Source: G963674685 sp963674685
GTDB taxonomy: Bacteria > Lernaellota > Lernaellaia > JACKCT01
Assembly: GCA_963674685.2 (NCBI GenBank)
Contig: CAXXWT010000002.1
Location: 434,001 to 498,000, forward strand
DNA: 64,000 nucleotides
Direction: 5' to 3'
Part shown: positions 8,124 through 16,930 of the stretch, piece after piece
How positions within the stretch are numbered: the stretch's first letter is position 1
Layout of the letters: every line of letters begins with the position of its first letter
Program-made: the position numbers and the translations under genes
Notes under the pieces: generated by a model
What the model was told of the DNA's origin: nothing
The model's input: only the letters and a program-made list of their open reading frames with translations
Databases searched by the model: none

Positions 8124-9980
8124 TTACAATGCCTTCCCGCCGCGGCGCCCGCTTTGATTCTTGAAGCGCTCCCGAACCAAAAAAACAAGCGCGCAGGCAG
8201 CGCAAATCAGCGAGCAGACCATGCCCGCGTACATCGGCCACGGGCGATAGGAAAAGCGAAGCTCGAACGATCCCGGCCCCACATTCGCGGCCAGCAATCC
8301 CGCTTGCCTGATCAGAGGATAATTGCATGTAAAATGCCTGTCCCAGTTCTGGTTCACGACCACGAGGCCGCCTGAAGGCGACCGGCCTTTAACTTCGATC
8401 ACATTCGACTGAAGCGTAAGCGATTCGATCTCGCCGGCGCCGCCTTCGAAATACGCCTCGCCTTTGTAAAGCGGATTTTCTGTGCGCCGGTCCAGGGCGT
8501 CGACGAAATAGCGCGGCTGCGCGTATTCCGTCAGCAGCACGTCGCCGTCCCAGTCGATGGTTCCCACACCGCGCAGAACATTGAAGTATTGCTGAGACTT
8601 TTTCGTCCTCGGCGCGCCCCGAACCATGCCGGATCCCTGCACCGCGTAGAATGGTCCGGTGTTGATATCTTTTGCCGAAACCGGCGCATCGTACTTGAAA
8701 ATTCCGCTCAATACGTTCACGTGAAAAAGCATCCATCCCAAAATCAGCGTGGCGAAGGCGATGACTCCCAAGGCGATCTTTGCGCGCCGAAGCTCCGGGG
8801 CGCCGAGAAGATCGAAGCCCCTGGCCGCGCCCAGGCAAAGGGCCGCGAGGACAAAGAAACTGAACAACTGATAAGGCGCGTGCATCGAGCGAAAGAAAGG
8901 AAGATGCCAAAGCGGCTTGAACAGATCGACGGGGCAATATGGGCCGAAGCAAATCAGCGCAAACAAAAGCGCCGCCAGAAAAAGCGGCCAAAGCTTTTTC
9001 CATGACGCGGCAAATCCCGCGGCGGCCAGAGGCAGCGTCATCCAGCCGGGCCATATGGATTCGTTGGGTATCGTTGAGGGCAGCGCCAGGGCTTTGGCGA
9101 AGACGCCGAATGTTTTGTAAAAATGCGGGTAGCCCCCCGCCACGCCCAAATAGATGTCATAATTGTCCACGCGGCGCGGGCTCTGGGCCAACAGCTCGAT
9201 CATGGGCGCCAGCTTCGCCGCGGCGAAAAGCGCCGATAGGGCAAACGCGACGGCAAGCGTCGCCATGGAGGCTTTGCAAAGCGCCGTCTGACGCCCTTTC
9301 CCGGCCGCCAGGCTGTCGAAAGCGAAATAGATCAAAAAGAACAAAGCAACGACCACGAAGCCCAGGCCGAGTTGCGTGAGCGTTAAGGCCAGCAGTAATC
9401 CCGCGACGACAACGCTTGAATCCGGCAGGCGGCCGGCTTTGCCCTTCAAGGCGCGCCGCCGGGCCTTTTCCAGAAAAAACCATATCCAGGGAACGAAGTG
9501 GAAATACAGCTTGAAATAAAATCCCCATTCCAGGCGCGAAAGCCACCAGCCTGAAAACGCGTAGGCGCAAGCGGCCCAGACCGCGCCCAGGGCCGACGCC
9601 CCGAACGCGCGCCGGGCGAGGTAAAACATCCCGCAGCTTCCGATGCAAAAGAAAAGCACGATGTTGATTTTCATTCCCAAGGCTTCGCCGAATATCAGCG
9701 ACGCGATGGACATGGGGCTGAAGGTGGAATCCTGCGGGTTGGCCGGGAGAGGATAGCCGCCGCCGAGAAAATACGTTCTTAGCGGAAACTCTCTGTCTTC
9801 CAAAACCGCCTGCCGAAAAAGGCGGTCGTACGTGGCCTGCTGCAAATAATCGTGCGTGCGGGCCGGATCGTCGCCGACAAGGGCGAAAGGATGGCGGAAA
9901 AGCGGCGCCAGCATGATCACCACCAGCCCGGCGCAAACGGCTATCGCTATTCGGTTTTTCGCCGCCTCGCTTAAGTCCAT
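8124..9980 (-). CDS. YfhO-like polytopic membrane protein
   Basis: A 618-aa protein with about 11-13 hydrophobic segments. After the first membrane helix comes a periplasmic loop with Asp-Asp-Pro-Ala-Arg and a Tyr-Pro-Leu-Pro-Ala-Asn-Pro stretch, as in GT-C-fold YfhO-type proteins. The C-terminal 130 residues are a soluble beta domain (including Val-Val-Asn-Gln-Asn-Trp) and one last helix. Relatives are thought to add sugars carried on a lipid to cell-wall or surface polymers. The start chosen (ATG preceded by GAGAAAAGC) gives a normal N-terminal helix; an ATG 15 codons upstream is also possible. The gene is monocistronic, with no nearby glycan genes. The specific sugar and acceptor cannot be told. 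Confidence 0.78.
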   Translation of the reverse strand: MDLSEAAKNRIAIAVCAGLVVIMLAPLFRHPFALVGDDPARTHDYLQQATYDRLFRQAVLEDREFPLRTYFLGGGYPLPANPQDSTFSPMSIASLIFGEALGMKINIVLFFCIGSCGMFYLARRAFGASALGAVWAACAYAFSGWWLSRLEWGFYFKLYFHFVPWIWFFLEKARRRALKGKAGRLPDSSVVVAGLLLALTLTQLGLGFVVVALFFLIYFAFDSLAAGKGRQTALCKASMATLAVAFALSALFAAAKLAPMIELLAQSPRRVDNYDIYLGVAGGYPHFYKTFGVFAKALALPSTIPNESIWPGWMTLPLAAAGFAASWKKLWPLFLAALLFALICFGPYCPVDLFKPLWHLPFFRSMHAPYQLFSFFVLAALCLGAARGFDLLGAPELRRAKIALGVIAFATLILGWMLFHVNVLSGIFKYDAPVSAKDINTGPFYAVQGSGMVRGAPRTKKSQQYFNVLRGVGTIDWDGDVLLTEYAQPRYFVDALDRRTENPLYKGEAYFEGGAGEIESLTLQSNVIEVKGRSPSGGLVVVNQNWDRHFTCNYPLIRQAGLLAANVGPGSFELRFSYRPWPMYAGMVCSLICAACALVFLVRERFKNQSGRRGGKAL

Positions 9981-10066
9981 CGCTTTTCTCGTTATTCGTT
10001 TTCGCCATGCCGATGATATCGGCATCGCCACCGGGCGGCAAGGCGAATGAGTAAGCGGGTGGATAT

Positions 10067-10660
10067 CGGCCCTGTAGACGTGTGTGGCACAGCGCGGTCT
10101 GGCGACCGCAACCAAATGTGGTTGTAAGACATTCCTTCACACCCGAGGGCGGGTGTGCCACACATGACGTGCCCGGGTGAAAGGTGCATGGCTTCGGCCC
10201 TGTAGACGTGTGTGGCACAGCGCGGTCTGGCGACCGCAACCAAATGTGCTTGCCAGGCATTCCTTCACACCCGAGGGCGGGTGTGCCACACATGACATGC
10301 CCGGGCGAAAGGTGCATGGCTTCGGCCCTGTAGACGTGTGTGGCACAGGCGCCCTCGCCTGTGCATTGTATCGGCCCTGCAAACGTGTGTGGCTTCCTTC
10401 TGAGCCGCGCACGGCAAATTCGCCTAAAGCGTCAGCGAAGGCGAATGAGTAAGCGGGTGGATATCGGCCCTGTAGACGTGTGTGGCACAGGCGCCCTCGC
10501 CTGTGCATTGTATCGGCCCTGCAAACGTGTGTGGCTTCCTTCTGAGCCGCGCACGGCAAATTCGCCTAAAGCGTCAGCGAAGGCGAATGAGTAAGCGGGT
10601 GGATATCGGCCTTGCCACAAAATGTCGTTGTAAGACATTCCTCCGCACTCAAGGGCGATC
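10067..10660. repeat. Tandem array of two related non-coding repeat units (128 and 142 bp)
   Basis: The block starting CGGCCCTGTAGACGTGTGTGGCACA occurs at 10067, 10195, 10323 and 10465. The first two units are 128 bp long and nearly identical. The next two are 142 bp each (10323-10464, 10465-10606) and appear identical, with a different right half. A degenerate partial unit follows to about 10660. The 128-bp units carry the inverted pair TGTGTGGCACA and TGTGCCACACA, so they can form hairpins. All long ORFs across the array run through the repeats on both strands and are not real genes. Diverged copies lie at 18516-18587 and 18741-18790. The pieces GGCGAATGAGTAAGCGGGTGGATAT recur at unit borders. 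Confidence 0.85.
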
Positions 10661-10904
10661 GTTCGACCCGGCCTTTGACTCTGCCGTCCTGACCTTTGAC
10701 CCTAAATCCTGGTCCCTAACTTGAATCCGCGAAACGCGCATCGGTGTAGAATATAATTGAAAAATTTTAAATCTCTTTGATGAGATGTTTCAAGGCAAAA
10801 AAATTGGGACAAAATGAATCCCATTCATTTTATTGCATTGATATTTACTTGTAAAATCAACATGTTGCAACGCCAAGGCGATTCAATGGGTCAATTCCAT
10901 AGCC

Positions 10905-10933
10905 TTGACACGCTTTGAAAGCTCATGTTAAAG
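10905..10933 (+). promoter_or_regulatory. Candidate sigma70-type promoter for the TetR-etf operon
   Basis: TTGACA (10905-10910), a 17-base spacer, then TTAAAG (10928-10933) preceded by TG. The -35 box is perfect and the -10 box weak. The FadR-like palindrome begins 8 bases downstream, where a bound repressor would block transcription start. About 110 bases upstream (10740-10860) the DNA is strongly AT-rich, without genes. Confidence 0.5.
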
Positions 10934-10940
10934 AACTCAA

Positions 10941-10958
10941 TGAGTGAGCATTCATTCA
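10941..10958. promoter_or_regulatory. FadR/FarR-like operator palindrome
   Basis: TGAGTGAGCATTCATTCA closely matches the Bacillus-type FadR consensus TGAATGAnTAnTCATTCA. It lies between the candidate promoter and the TetR-family gene that resembles FadR, so autorepression relieved by long-chain acyl-CoA is likely. Confidence 0.65.
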
Positions 10959-11095
10959 TTTTTATTTTAAATGCTCAATCCCGGTGCGGCGGCGGCGGCT
11001 TTTGGGGAAAGCCGAAAGCGCCGTATTGATTCGTTACAAAAAAAGCAAGATCATCATGGAAAGCGAAAGATACCTTCGATATTTCGGGTAAAGAT

Positions 11096-11713
11096 ATGGC
11101 GGAGAAAAAAAACGGCGCCAAACGCCTCGATAAAAAAGAAAAGCACGAGAAGATTCTCAAATCCGCTGTCAAGGTTTTTGCGAAAAACGGATTTCATAAT
11201 TCGACGATCAGTGAGATCGCCAAGGCGGCGGGCGTCGCGGACGGCACCATCTACTTATATTTCAGAAACAAGGACGATATTCTCATCCGGCTTTTTGAAG
11301 AGCGCATGGAAGCCGTCAACAGCGAGTTTCGCAAAGCCCTCGACGCGCAAGGCGATCCCGTCGCCAAGCTGGAGATGTTTATTACGGCGTACATCGAATA
11401 CATGGAAAAGCGCCGCGCCCTGGCGGAGGTGATATCCGTGGAGCTTCGCCAGTCCAACAAGTTCATGAAAGAGTACGTGCCCACGAAATTCGCCGAATTT
11501 CTGAACCTCGTTTCGGAGATCATTCACGACGGCATTGAAAAAGGGATATTCCGCAAGGGCATCAAGCCGGGAATCGTGAAGCGGGCGATTTTCGGAGCGT
11601 TGGACGAGATGGTTCTTTATTGGGTATTAACGCCCAAACCGAAATATACACCGGTGGAAATCGCCGACAATCTCAAGACCATGATCATCAAAGGACTTAA
11701 AGAGCGACCATAA
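11096..11713 (+). CDS. TetR-family regulator, FadR-like (fatty-acid metabolism)
   Basis: A 205-aa protein with a TetR N-terminal DNA-binding domain: helix-turn-helix around residues 38-58 (Ser-Thr-Ile-Ser-Glu-Ile-Ala, Gly-Val-Ala-Asp-Gly-Thr-Ile-Tyr-Leu-Tyr-Phe). The ligand domain resembles that of Gram-positive and Thermus FadR, which bind long-chain acyl-CoA. The gene sits 27 bases upstream of etfB on the same strand, and a FadR-type palindrome lies 138 bases before its start. Established FadR regulons of this type include etfAB and acyl-CoA dehydrogenase genes, so it probably represses this operon until acyl-CoA is present. The Shine-Dalgarno sequence is weak, which fits low expression of a repressor. 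Confidence 0.85.
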   Translation: MAEKKNGAKRLDKKEKHEKILKSAVKVFAKNGFHNSTISEIAKAAGVADGTIYLYFRNKDDILIRLFEERMEAVNSEFRKALDAQGDPVAKLEMFITAYIEYMEKRRALAEVISVELRQSNKFMKEYVPTKFAEFLNLVSEIIHDGIEKGIFRKGIKPGIVKRAIFGALDEMVLYWVLTPKPKYTPVEIADNLKTMIIKGLKERP

Positions 11714-11740
11714 CCTGACAGACAAAAGAGGAGGTTTGTT

Positions 11741-12493
11741 GTGAACATCGTTGTTTTATGCAAGCAGGTTCCCGACACCGAAAGCCGTATCAAGCTGACG
11801 GGCGACGGATCCGGTTTCGACATGGACGGAATCAAGTGGATTCTGAATCCCTATGATGAATACGCCGTGGAAGAAGCCTTGAAAATCAAAGAAGCGGGCA
11901 AGGCGGACAAAGTTACCGTTGTCAGCCTTGGGCCGGATCGCATCGTCGAAGCCGTGCGCAGCGCGCTGGCCATGGGCGCCGACGACGCGGTGCATCTCAA
12001 GGTCGACGAGCGTCTCGGCGACCCCCTGGCCGTGGCCAAGGCCCTGGCCGCCGCCGTCAAGGATCTGGATTACGGCCTGGTTCTCTCGGGCTGCCGCGCC
12101 GTGGACGAGGACATGTTCGCGGTTCCCGGCATGGTCGCCGAATTGCTCGGCATCGGGCAGGCCCACGAAGTGAGCAAGCTGGAAATCGAAGGCGACAAAG
12201 TCAAAGCGTTCCGCGACATCGAAGGCGGCGCCAAACAGGTCGTCGAAGGCTCCGCGCCCATGCTCGTTACCTGCACCAAGGGCATTAACGAACCCCGTTA
12301 CGCCAGCCTTCCGGGCATCATGAAGGCCAAGCGCAAACCGGTGAACGCCATGGACGCGCAGGTCGGCGACGCAAAGTGCCGGATCGTTGCCTGTACCCTT
12401 CCGGAAGAACGACAGGCCGGAAAGGTTTTCGAGGGCGTCGAGAAGGTGGCGGAAGTGGTTAAACTTCTTCGCGAAGAAGCGAAGGTCATCTAA
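11741..12493 (+). CDS. etfB: Electron transfer flavoprotein beta subunit
   Basis: A 250-aa protein of normal family length, starting at GTG with an excellent GAGGAGG site. The N-terminus (Met-Asn-Ile-Val-Val-Leu-Cys-Lys-Gln-Val-Pro-Asp-Thr) and the ILNPYDEYAVEEAL and AVKDLDYGLVLSG stretches are typical of EtfB. The loop Gly-Cys-Arg-Ala-Val-Asp-Glu-Asp replaces the common Gly-x-Gln-x-x-Asp; the C-terminal Pro-Arg-Tyr-Ala-Ser-Leu-Pro-Gly-Ile-Met-Lys-Ala is the conserved EtfB recognition region. With EtfA it carries electrons from acyl-CoA dehydrogenases to the membrane Fe-S oxidoreductase encoded downstream. Whether this pair is bifurcating (second FAD in EtfB) cannot be settled by eye. Confidence 0.95.
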   Translation: MNIVVLCKQVPDTESRIKLTGDGSGFDMDGIKWILNPYDEYAVEEALKIKEAGKADKVTVVSLGPDRIVEAVRSALAMGADDAVHLKVDERLGDPLAVAKALAAAVKDLDYGLVLSGCRAVDEDMFAVPGMVAELLGIGQAHEVSKLEIEGDKVKAFRDIEGGAKQVVEGSAPMLVTCTKGINEPRYASLPGIMKAKRKPVNAMDAQVGDAKCRIVACTLPEERQAGKVFEGVEKVAEVVKLLREEAKVI

Positions 12494-12511
12494 CCGGGAA
12501 AGGAGCAAAAA

Positions 12512-13474
12512 ATGTCGAACATACTGGTAGTTGCTGAATTCAAGGGCTCTGATCCCAAGAAAGTTTCTTTTGAGCTTCTGACGCTGGCCGGCAAGCTGGC
12601 CGCGGACCTGGGCGGAACCGTTTCCGCGCTGGCCATCGGCAGCGGCGTCGCCGGAGCGGTCGAGAAACTCGCCGCCTACGGGGCCGCTAAAGTGTACGTG
12701 GCCGACGGCGTCGACAAATACAATACCGAAGGTTTCGTGAAGATCGTCAGCGACGTGGCGAGCCAGGACGGCGCCGGCGTGGTGCTTTTCGGCGCCACCT
12801 CCCTGGGCCGCGACGCGGCTCCGCGTCTGGCGGCCAAAATGGACGCCGGTTTCGTGGCCGACTGCGTCGACGCGAAAGTGGTCGGCGGCAAAGTTCAGGC
12901 GACGCATCCCATGTTTGCGGGCAACGGCTTCGCCACCATCGAATTCGCCGGAACCCCCGCGGTCGTCAGCGTCCGCCCGAATATCATCGCCGTGGCCGAA
13001 GCTTCCGGCGCCGGCGAAGCGGTCACTGTTTCCGCCGATTTCGGCGACGTGAAAGCCAACGTGGTCGAGGAGATCGCCGGCTCTTCCGCCCGCCCGGACC
13101 TGACCGAAGCCGATCGTATCGTCTCCGGCGGCCGCGCGATGAAGAGCAAAGAAAACTTCAAGATTCTCGAAGACATGGCGGACGTCCTGGGCGCCAGCGT
13201 CGGCGCTTCCCGCGCCGCCGTGGATGCGGGCTACGCCGAGCAGTCCATGCAGGTCGGCCAAACCGGAAAAACGGTCAATCCGTCCCTGTACCTGGCTTTC
13301 GGCATCAGCGGAGCCATCCAGCACATGGCCGGCATGAGAACCTCCAAGGTCATCGTCGCCGTCAACAAGGATCCCGAGGCGCCGATCTTCCAGAAAGCCG
13401 ATTACGGCATCGTGGCCGACCTGTTCGAAGTGGCTCCGGTCATGACCGAGGAGTTCAAGAAACTTTTGGCTTAA
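12512..13474 (+). CDS. etfA: Electron transfer flavoprotein alpha subunit
   Basis: A 320-aa protein, 18 bases after etfB, with an AAAGGAG ribosome site. The C-terminal FAD-binding region is intact: Gly-Ala-Ser-Arg-Ala-Ala-Val-Asp-Ala-Gly-Tyr, Gln-Val-Gly-Gln-Thr-Gly-Lys-Thr-Val, Pro-x-Leu-Tyr-Leu-Ala-Phe-Gly-Ile-Ser-Gly-Ala-Ile-Gln-His and Asn-Lys-Asp-Pro-Glu-Ala-Pro-Ile-Phe. It forms the FAD-carrying half of the ETF dimer in the cytoplasm. It is followed by a GC-rich hairpin and then the gene for the probable quinone-reducing partner, which supports an ETF-to-menaquinone route for beta-oxidation electrons. Confidence 0.96.
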   Translation: MSNILVVAEFKGSDPKKVSFELLTLAGKLAADLGGTVSALAIGSGVAGAVEKLAAYGAAKVYVADGVDKYNTEGFVKIVSDVASQDGAGVVLFGATSLGRDAAPRLAAKMDAGFVADCVDAKVVGGKVQATHPMFAGNGFATIEFAGTPAVVSVRPNIIAVAEASGAGEAVTVSADFGDVKANVVEEIAGSSARPDLTEADRIVSGGRAMKSKENFKILEDMADVLGASVGASRAAVDAGYAEQSMQVGQTGKTVNPSLYLAFGISGAIQHMAGMRTSKVIVAVNKDPEAPIFQKADYGIVADLFEVAPVMTEEFKKLLA

Positions 13475-13519
13475 AAGGCCGATAGGCTTTGTTAAGTCCA
13501 TCAATAAAATTCACTATCG

Positions 13520-13546
13520 GGAGCGGGGCGCTTATCGCCCCGCTCC
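13520..13546 (+). terminator. Hairpin after etfA (attenuator or weak terminator)
   Basis: An 11-bp perfect stem (13520-13530 with 13536-13546, loop CTTAT) made mostly of G and C. No T-run follows, so it may be an mRNA-stabilising or attenuating structure between etfA and the Fe-S oxidoreductase gene rather than a strict terminator. Confidence 0.5.
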
Positions 13547-13667
13547 GACTCATGTAACGCGCATGAAAACCGTCTGAAATTAATGCCCTGAGTTTTCCGG
13601 ATTGCGTAATTGTGATTCGGCTTTGATTTCTCAAACGGGTTTACCAACGACCGGGAGGATTCTTCCA

Positions 13668-15797
13668 ATGGAGCTGCATTTTTCAATCTTCAACATGATC
13701 CTGTTCGCCTTGATGATCTTGGCGGGGCTCGCGATCTTCGGCTACGTCATGTATCGGCGCTTCAAGCTCATGACGCTGGGACCGGGCGAGAATCGATTCG
13801 ATGAAATCCCCAAGCGCATCGCCGCGGCCGTCAAATTCGGCTTCGGACAAAACCGCATGCCCCGTGAAAAGCAGGCCGGCTGGCTGCACATCTTCATTTT
13901 CGGCGGCTTCATGGTTTTGTCGATTCGCACAACCATCATTTTCGGCATGGCCTTCGGCGGACCGGAATTCGGCCTGGGAATGATTCCCGGCGTCGGCGGC
14001 GTCCTTGACGTGCTTTACGGCCTGCTGAAAGACCTCGTGGTCATCGGCGTGCTGGTCGGATGCGTGGGCTTTGCCTATCGCCGCCTGATTTTGAAGCCGA
14101 CGCGCATGCAGAATGTGCCTCAGCTTGAGCCGGTGGTGATTCTGTGCTGGATCTCCGGCCTGATGTTCGCCGACATGCTCCTGGAAGGCGGCCTCATCGC
14201 CGGCACCGGACACGGCTCCTTTTCTCTCGGCAAACTGTGGGCGCCTTTGTTCACGCCGGAAACCGGCCTGAAGGTTTACAAGGGCATGGTCTGGCTCCAC
14301 AGCTTCATGATCCTGGCCTTTTTGAACTACCTGCCCTTCGGAAAGCATTTCCACGTCATCACCGGCATTCCCAACGTCTTCTTCCTGAACCTCAAACCCA
14401 AGGGCCGCGTTGCGCCCATCGAGGATCTGGAAGCCAAATTCGAAAAGATGGAAGAAGATCCGGATCTGCCCATCGGTATTTCCCAGTTCGAGCACATGAC
14501 CTGGAAGCAGGTCAATGACATTTACTCCTGCACCGAATGCGGCCGTTGCGTGCCCCAGTGCCCGGCCTGGTCCACGGACAAACCGCTTTCCCTAAGGGAC
14601 GTCAACAAGGGCATTAAAAAGCACATGTACGCCAAGGAACCGTACATTCTCGGACCCTTCGAGTTCTGGAAAAAAGAAGAGGGAGAGAAGAAGGAATGGG
14701 AAGGCGAACTGCTGGCCACCGGCGCCATCAGCGCCGACACCATCTGGGCATGCACCATGTGCGGCGACTGCGAGGAACGCTGCCCCGTTTTCATCGAGCA
14801 GATCCCCCGCATCGTGCAAATGCGTCAGTACATGGCCATGATCAGCGGCGAGATTCCCACGGAAATCGCCAACTTCTTCAAGGGCGTCGAGCGCAACTCG
14901 AACCCCTGGGGCCTGTCGCCGGAAAAACGCGCCGACTGGATCGCCAAGGGCGGCGACGATTTCGCCGTCAAGCAGTTCTGCGAACTGGAGCCCGATGAAC
15001 TGAAGGAAATCGAGTACTGCTACTTCGTGGGCTGCATGGGCTCCTTCGACGACCTGTCCCAGAAGATCACCATCGCCCTGTGCAAAATCCTCAACGCCGC
15101 GGGCGTGAAATACGCGGTCCTGGGCATCGAGGAACAGTGCAACGGCGAAACGGCCAGGCGTCTGGGCAACGAATACCTGGGTCAGATGCTCACGACCATG
15201 AACATCCAGACCTTTATGAACTACGGCGTGAAAAAGATCATCGCCAACTGCCCGCACTGCTTCAACACCCTGGCCAACGAGTACCCGGACTTCATCGAGC
15301 AGGCCCGAACCACGCACGATGATCAGGAAGTCGCCAAAAAGTACGAAGGCTTCAAGGGCTTCGATGTCGTGCACGCCAACGAACTGGTTCGGTCGCTTTT
15401 AGCCGAAGGCAAAATCAAGCTCAAGAAAAATTGCGATCTCGGCGGCGTAGCCTATCACGATCCCTGCTTCCTGGGACGTTACAACGGCATTTTCAAACCG
15501 CAGCGCGAGATGATCGAAATGCTCGGCGGCGAGGTTCTGGAACCAAAACTTACGGAAATCGGCTCCTACTGCTGCGGCGCCGGCGGCGGACGCATGTGGA
15601 TGGAAGAACACCAGCCCCGCGTCAACACCGAGCGCTTCAAACAGCTTTGGGCGGATTGCAACGAGCCGTCGACCATCGGCGTCTCCTGCCCCTTCTGCAT
15701 GACCATGCTGTCCGACGGCTCCAAGGACGAGGAGAAGGAAGACAAGGTCAAGATTCTGGACGTCCTGCAACTGGTGGCCGACAACCTGGATGTCTGA
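13668..15797 (+). CDS. Membrane Fe-S ETF:(mena)quinone oxidoreductase
   Basis: A 709-aa protein starting at the ATG after GGGAGGAT. Residues 1-250 hold about six membrane helices of the nitrate-reductase-gamma-like heme b type, with His residues placed to bind heme. Then come two [4Fe-4S] ferredoxin motifs, Cys288-x2-Cys-x2-Cys-x3-Cys-Pro and Cys362-x2-Cys-x2-Cys-x3-Cys-Pro. Last come two CCG domains as in heterodisulfide reductase HdrB (Cys-Tyr-Phe-Val-Gly-Cys; His-Asp-Pro-Cys-Phe-Leu-Gly-Arg; Tyr-Cys-Cys-Gly-Ala-Gly-Gly-Gly). This HdrDE-like fusion next to etfBA is the known arrangement of ETF:menaquinone oxidoreductases in deltaproteobacteria and other anaerobes. It would pass ETF electrons into the quinone pool at the inner membrane. 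Confidence 0.93.
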   Translation: MELHFSIFNMILFALMILAGLAIFGYVMYRRFKLMTLGPGENRFDEIPKRIAAAVKFGFGQNRMPREKQAGWLHIFIFGGFMVLSIRTTIIFGMAFGGPEFGLGMIPGVGGVLDVLYGLLKDLVVIGVLVGCVGFAYRRLILKPTRMQNVPQLEPVVILCWISGLMFADMLLEGGLIAGTGHGSFSLGKLWAPLFTPETGLKVYKGMVWLHSFMILAFLNYLPFGKHFHVITGIPNVFFLNLKPKGRVAPIEDLEAKFEKMEEDPDLPIGISQFEHMTWKQVNDIYSCTECGRCVPQCPAWSTDKPLSLRDVNKGIKKHMYAKEPYILGPFEFWKKEEGEKKEWEGELLATGAISADTIWACTMCGDCEERCPVFIEQIPRIVQMRQYMAMISGEIPTEIANFFKGVERNSNPWGLSPEKRADWIAKGGDDFAVKQFCELEPDELKEIEYCYFVGCMGSFDDLSQKITIALCKILNAAGVKYAVLGIEEQCNGETARRLGNEYLGQMLTTMNIQTFMNYGVKKIIANCPHCFNTLANEYPDFIEQARTTHDDQEVAKKYEGFKGFDVVHANELVRSLLAEGKIKLKKNCDLGGVAYHDPCFLGRYNGIFKPQREMIEMLGGEVLEPKLTEIGSYCCGAGGGRMWMEEHQPRVNTERFKQLWADCNEPSTIGVSCPFCMTMLSDGSKDEEKEDKVKILDVLQLVADNLDV

Positions 15798-15830
15798 TTA
15801 AGCCGGACCGATGCCTTTAGGTAAGATCAA

Positions 15831-15859
15831 ACGGGCGGAAGCCGGCTTCCGCCCGTTTT
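15831..15859 (+). terminator. Rho-independent terminator after the ETF operon
   Basis: A stem of 11-12 perfect base pairs (ACGGGCGGAAG... paired with its complement, tip at CCGG) followed by TTTTC. It ends the TetR-etfBA-oxidoreductase transcription unit 34 bases after the last stop. Confidence 0.85.
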
Positions 15860-16008
15860 CTAACTTAATGACGCGATAAAGTTATTTTAGGGCGTGGATA
15901 AGGTTTCATTTTGTGAATTGTCTTGATGCTTTGACCTATAAAATGTAAGTTGCTCCGGCGTAAAAAGGGGTGAAAGCCCCGGTTATTAGAAAAGAAAGGT
16001 TATCGAAG

Positions 16009-16902
16009 ATGCCCACGAATAATCCAGCAAATACCGGCGAGAAATCCTGCGAGGCGACCTCGGGTTATGAAATCCTGTCCGTCGAAGCGCTTCTGCCGGG
16101 TCTCGTTTATCGGATGAAGTTTTCCGCGCCGAACATCGCGCGCAAAAGAAAACCGGGCCAGTTCATTTTGCTTCGCATCGACGAATGCGGCGAGCGCATC
16201 CCGCTGACTATCGCCGACGCAAACGCCGACGAAGGAAGCCTGACCATCATCTGGCAGGTTGTTGGTCTAACCACCACGCAGTTATCCCAGATGAAAGCCG
16301 GACAATATCTGCTGGACGTCGCCGGCCCCCTGGGCGAACCCACGGAAATCGAAAATTTCGGCCGCGTGGCGTGCGTGGGCGGCGGAATCGGCGTGGCGCC
16401 CATGTATCCAATAGTCGAGGGACTCAAAGCCGCGGGCAACGAGGTGCACACCATCATCGGCTCCCGCAACAAAGACCTTTTGATTCTGGAAAAAGAGATG
16501 AGCGCGCACTCGGACCGCGTGGGCGTTTGCACCGACGACGGCAGCGCGGGATTCAAGGGCTTCGTCAGCCAATTATTGGATAACTGGATGACCGAAGACG
16601 GCGTGTACGACCACGTATTCGCCATCGGTCCCGTCCCCATGATGAAAGCCACCGTGGCCGTCGCGGAAAAACACAAGGCCCCCATCACCGTCAGTCTCAA
16701 TCCCATCATGGTGGACGGCACGGGCATGTGCGGGGGCTGCCGCGTCACCGTGCACGGCGAAACGAAATTCTGCTGCGTGGACGGACCCGAGTTCGACGGT
16801 CACGGCGTGGACTTCGACGAACTGACGCGAAGGCTCGCGGCGTACAAGGAATACGAAAAGATGGCCCTGGAAGATCACAAGTGCAAACTCGGCCGCGGCT
16901 GA
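16009..16902 (+). CDS. nfnA: NADH-dependent ferredoxin:NADP+ oxidoreductase alpha subunit (NfnA)
   Basis: A 297-aa protein; the chosen ATG follows AAGAAAGG, while an in-frame GTG 13 codons earlier lies in a poorer context. It has a ferredoxin-reductase fold: FAD domain with Arg-Ile-Pro-Leu-Thr-Ile-Ala, NAD domain with Val-Gly-Gly-Gly-Ile-Gly-Val-Ala-Pro, and C-terminal [2Fe-2S] ligands in Gly-Met-Cys-Gly-Gly-Cys-Arg-Val plus Phe-Cys-Cys-Val-Asp-Gly-Pro. These features match the small subunit of NfnAB and of sulfide dehydrogenase (SudB). The cognate large subunit follows 28 bases later. The NfnAB pair bifurcates electrons from NADPH to NAD+ and ferredoxin, or runs the reverse, balancing cofactor pools in anaerobes. 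Confidence 0.92.
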   Translation: MPTNNPANTGEKSCEATSGYEILSVEALLPGLVYRMKFSAPNIARKRKPGQFILLRIDECGERIPLTIADANADEGSLTIIWQVVGLTTTQLSQMKAGQYLLDVAGPLGEPTEIENFGRVACVGGGIGVAPMYPIVEGLKAAGNEVHTIIGSRNKDLLILEKEMSAHSDRVGVCTDDGSAGFKGFVSQLLDNWMTEDGVYDHVFAIGPVPMMKATVAVAEKHKAPITVSLNPIMVDGTGMCGGCRVTVHGETKFCCVDGPEFDGHGVDFDELTRRLAAYKEYEKMALEDHKCKLGRG

Positions 16903-16930
16903 TCGAAAAATATTAGGGAAGGATAAAATA

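Noticed and set aside
10137..10724. Long overlapping ORFs on both strands in the repeat region
   Set aside because: They run through tandem repeats, repeat the same peptide text and lack ribosome sites; the array is non-coding.
11756..13504. Minus-strand ORF of 582 codons
   Set aside because: Antisense to etfB and etfA.
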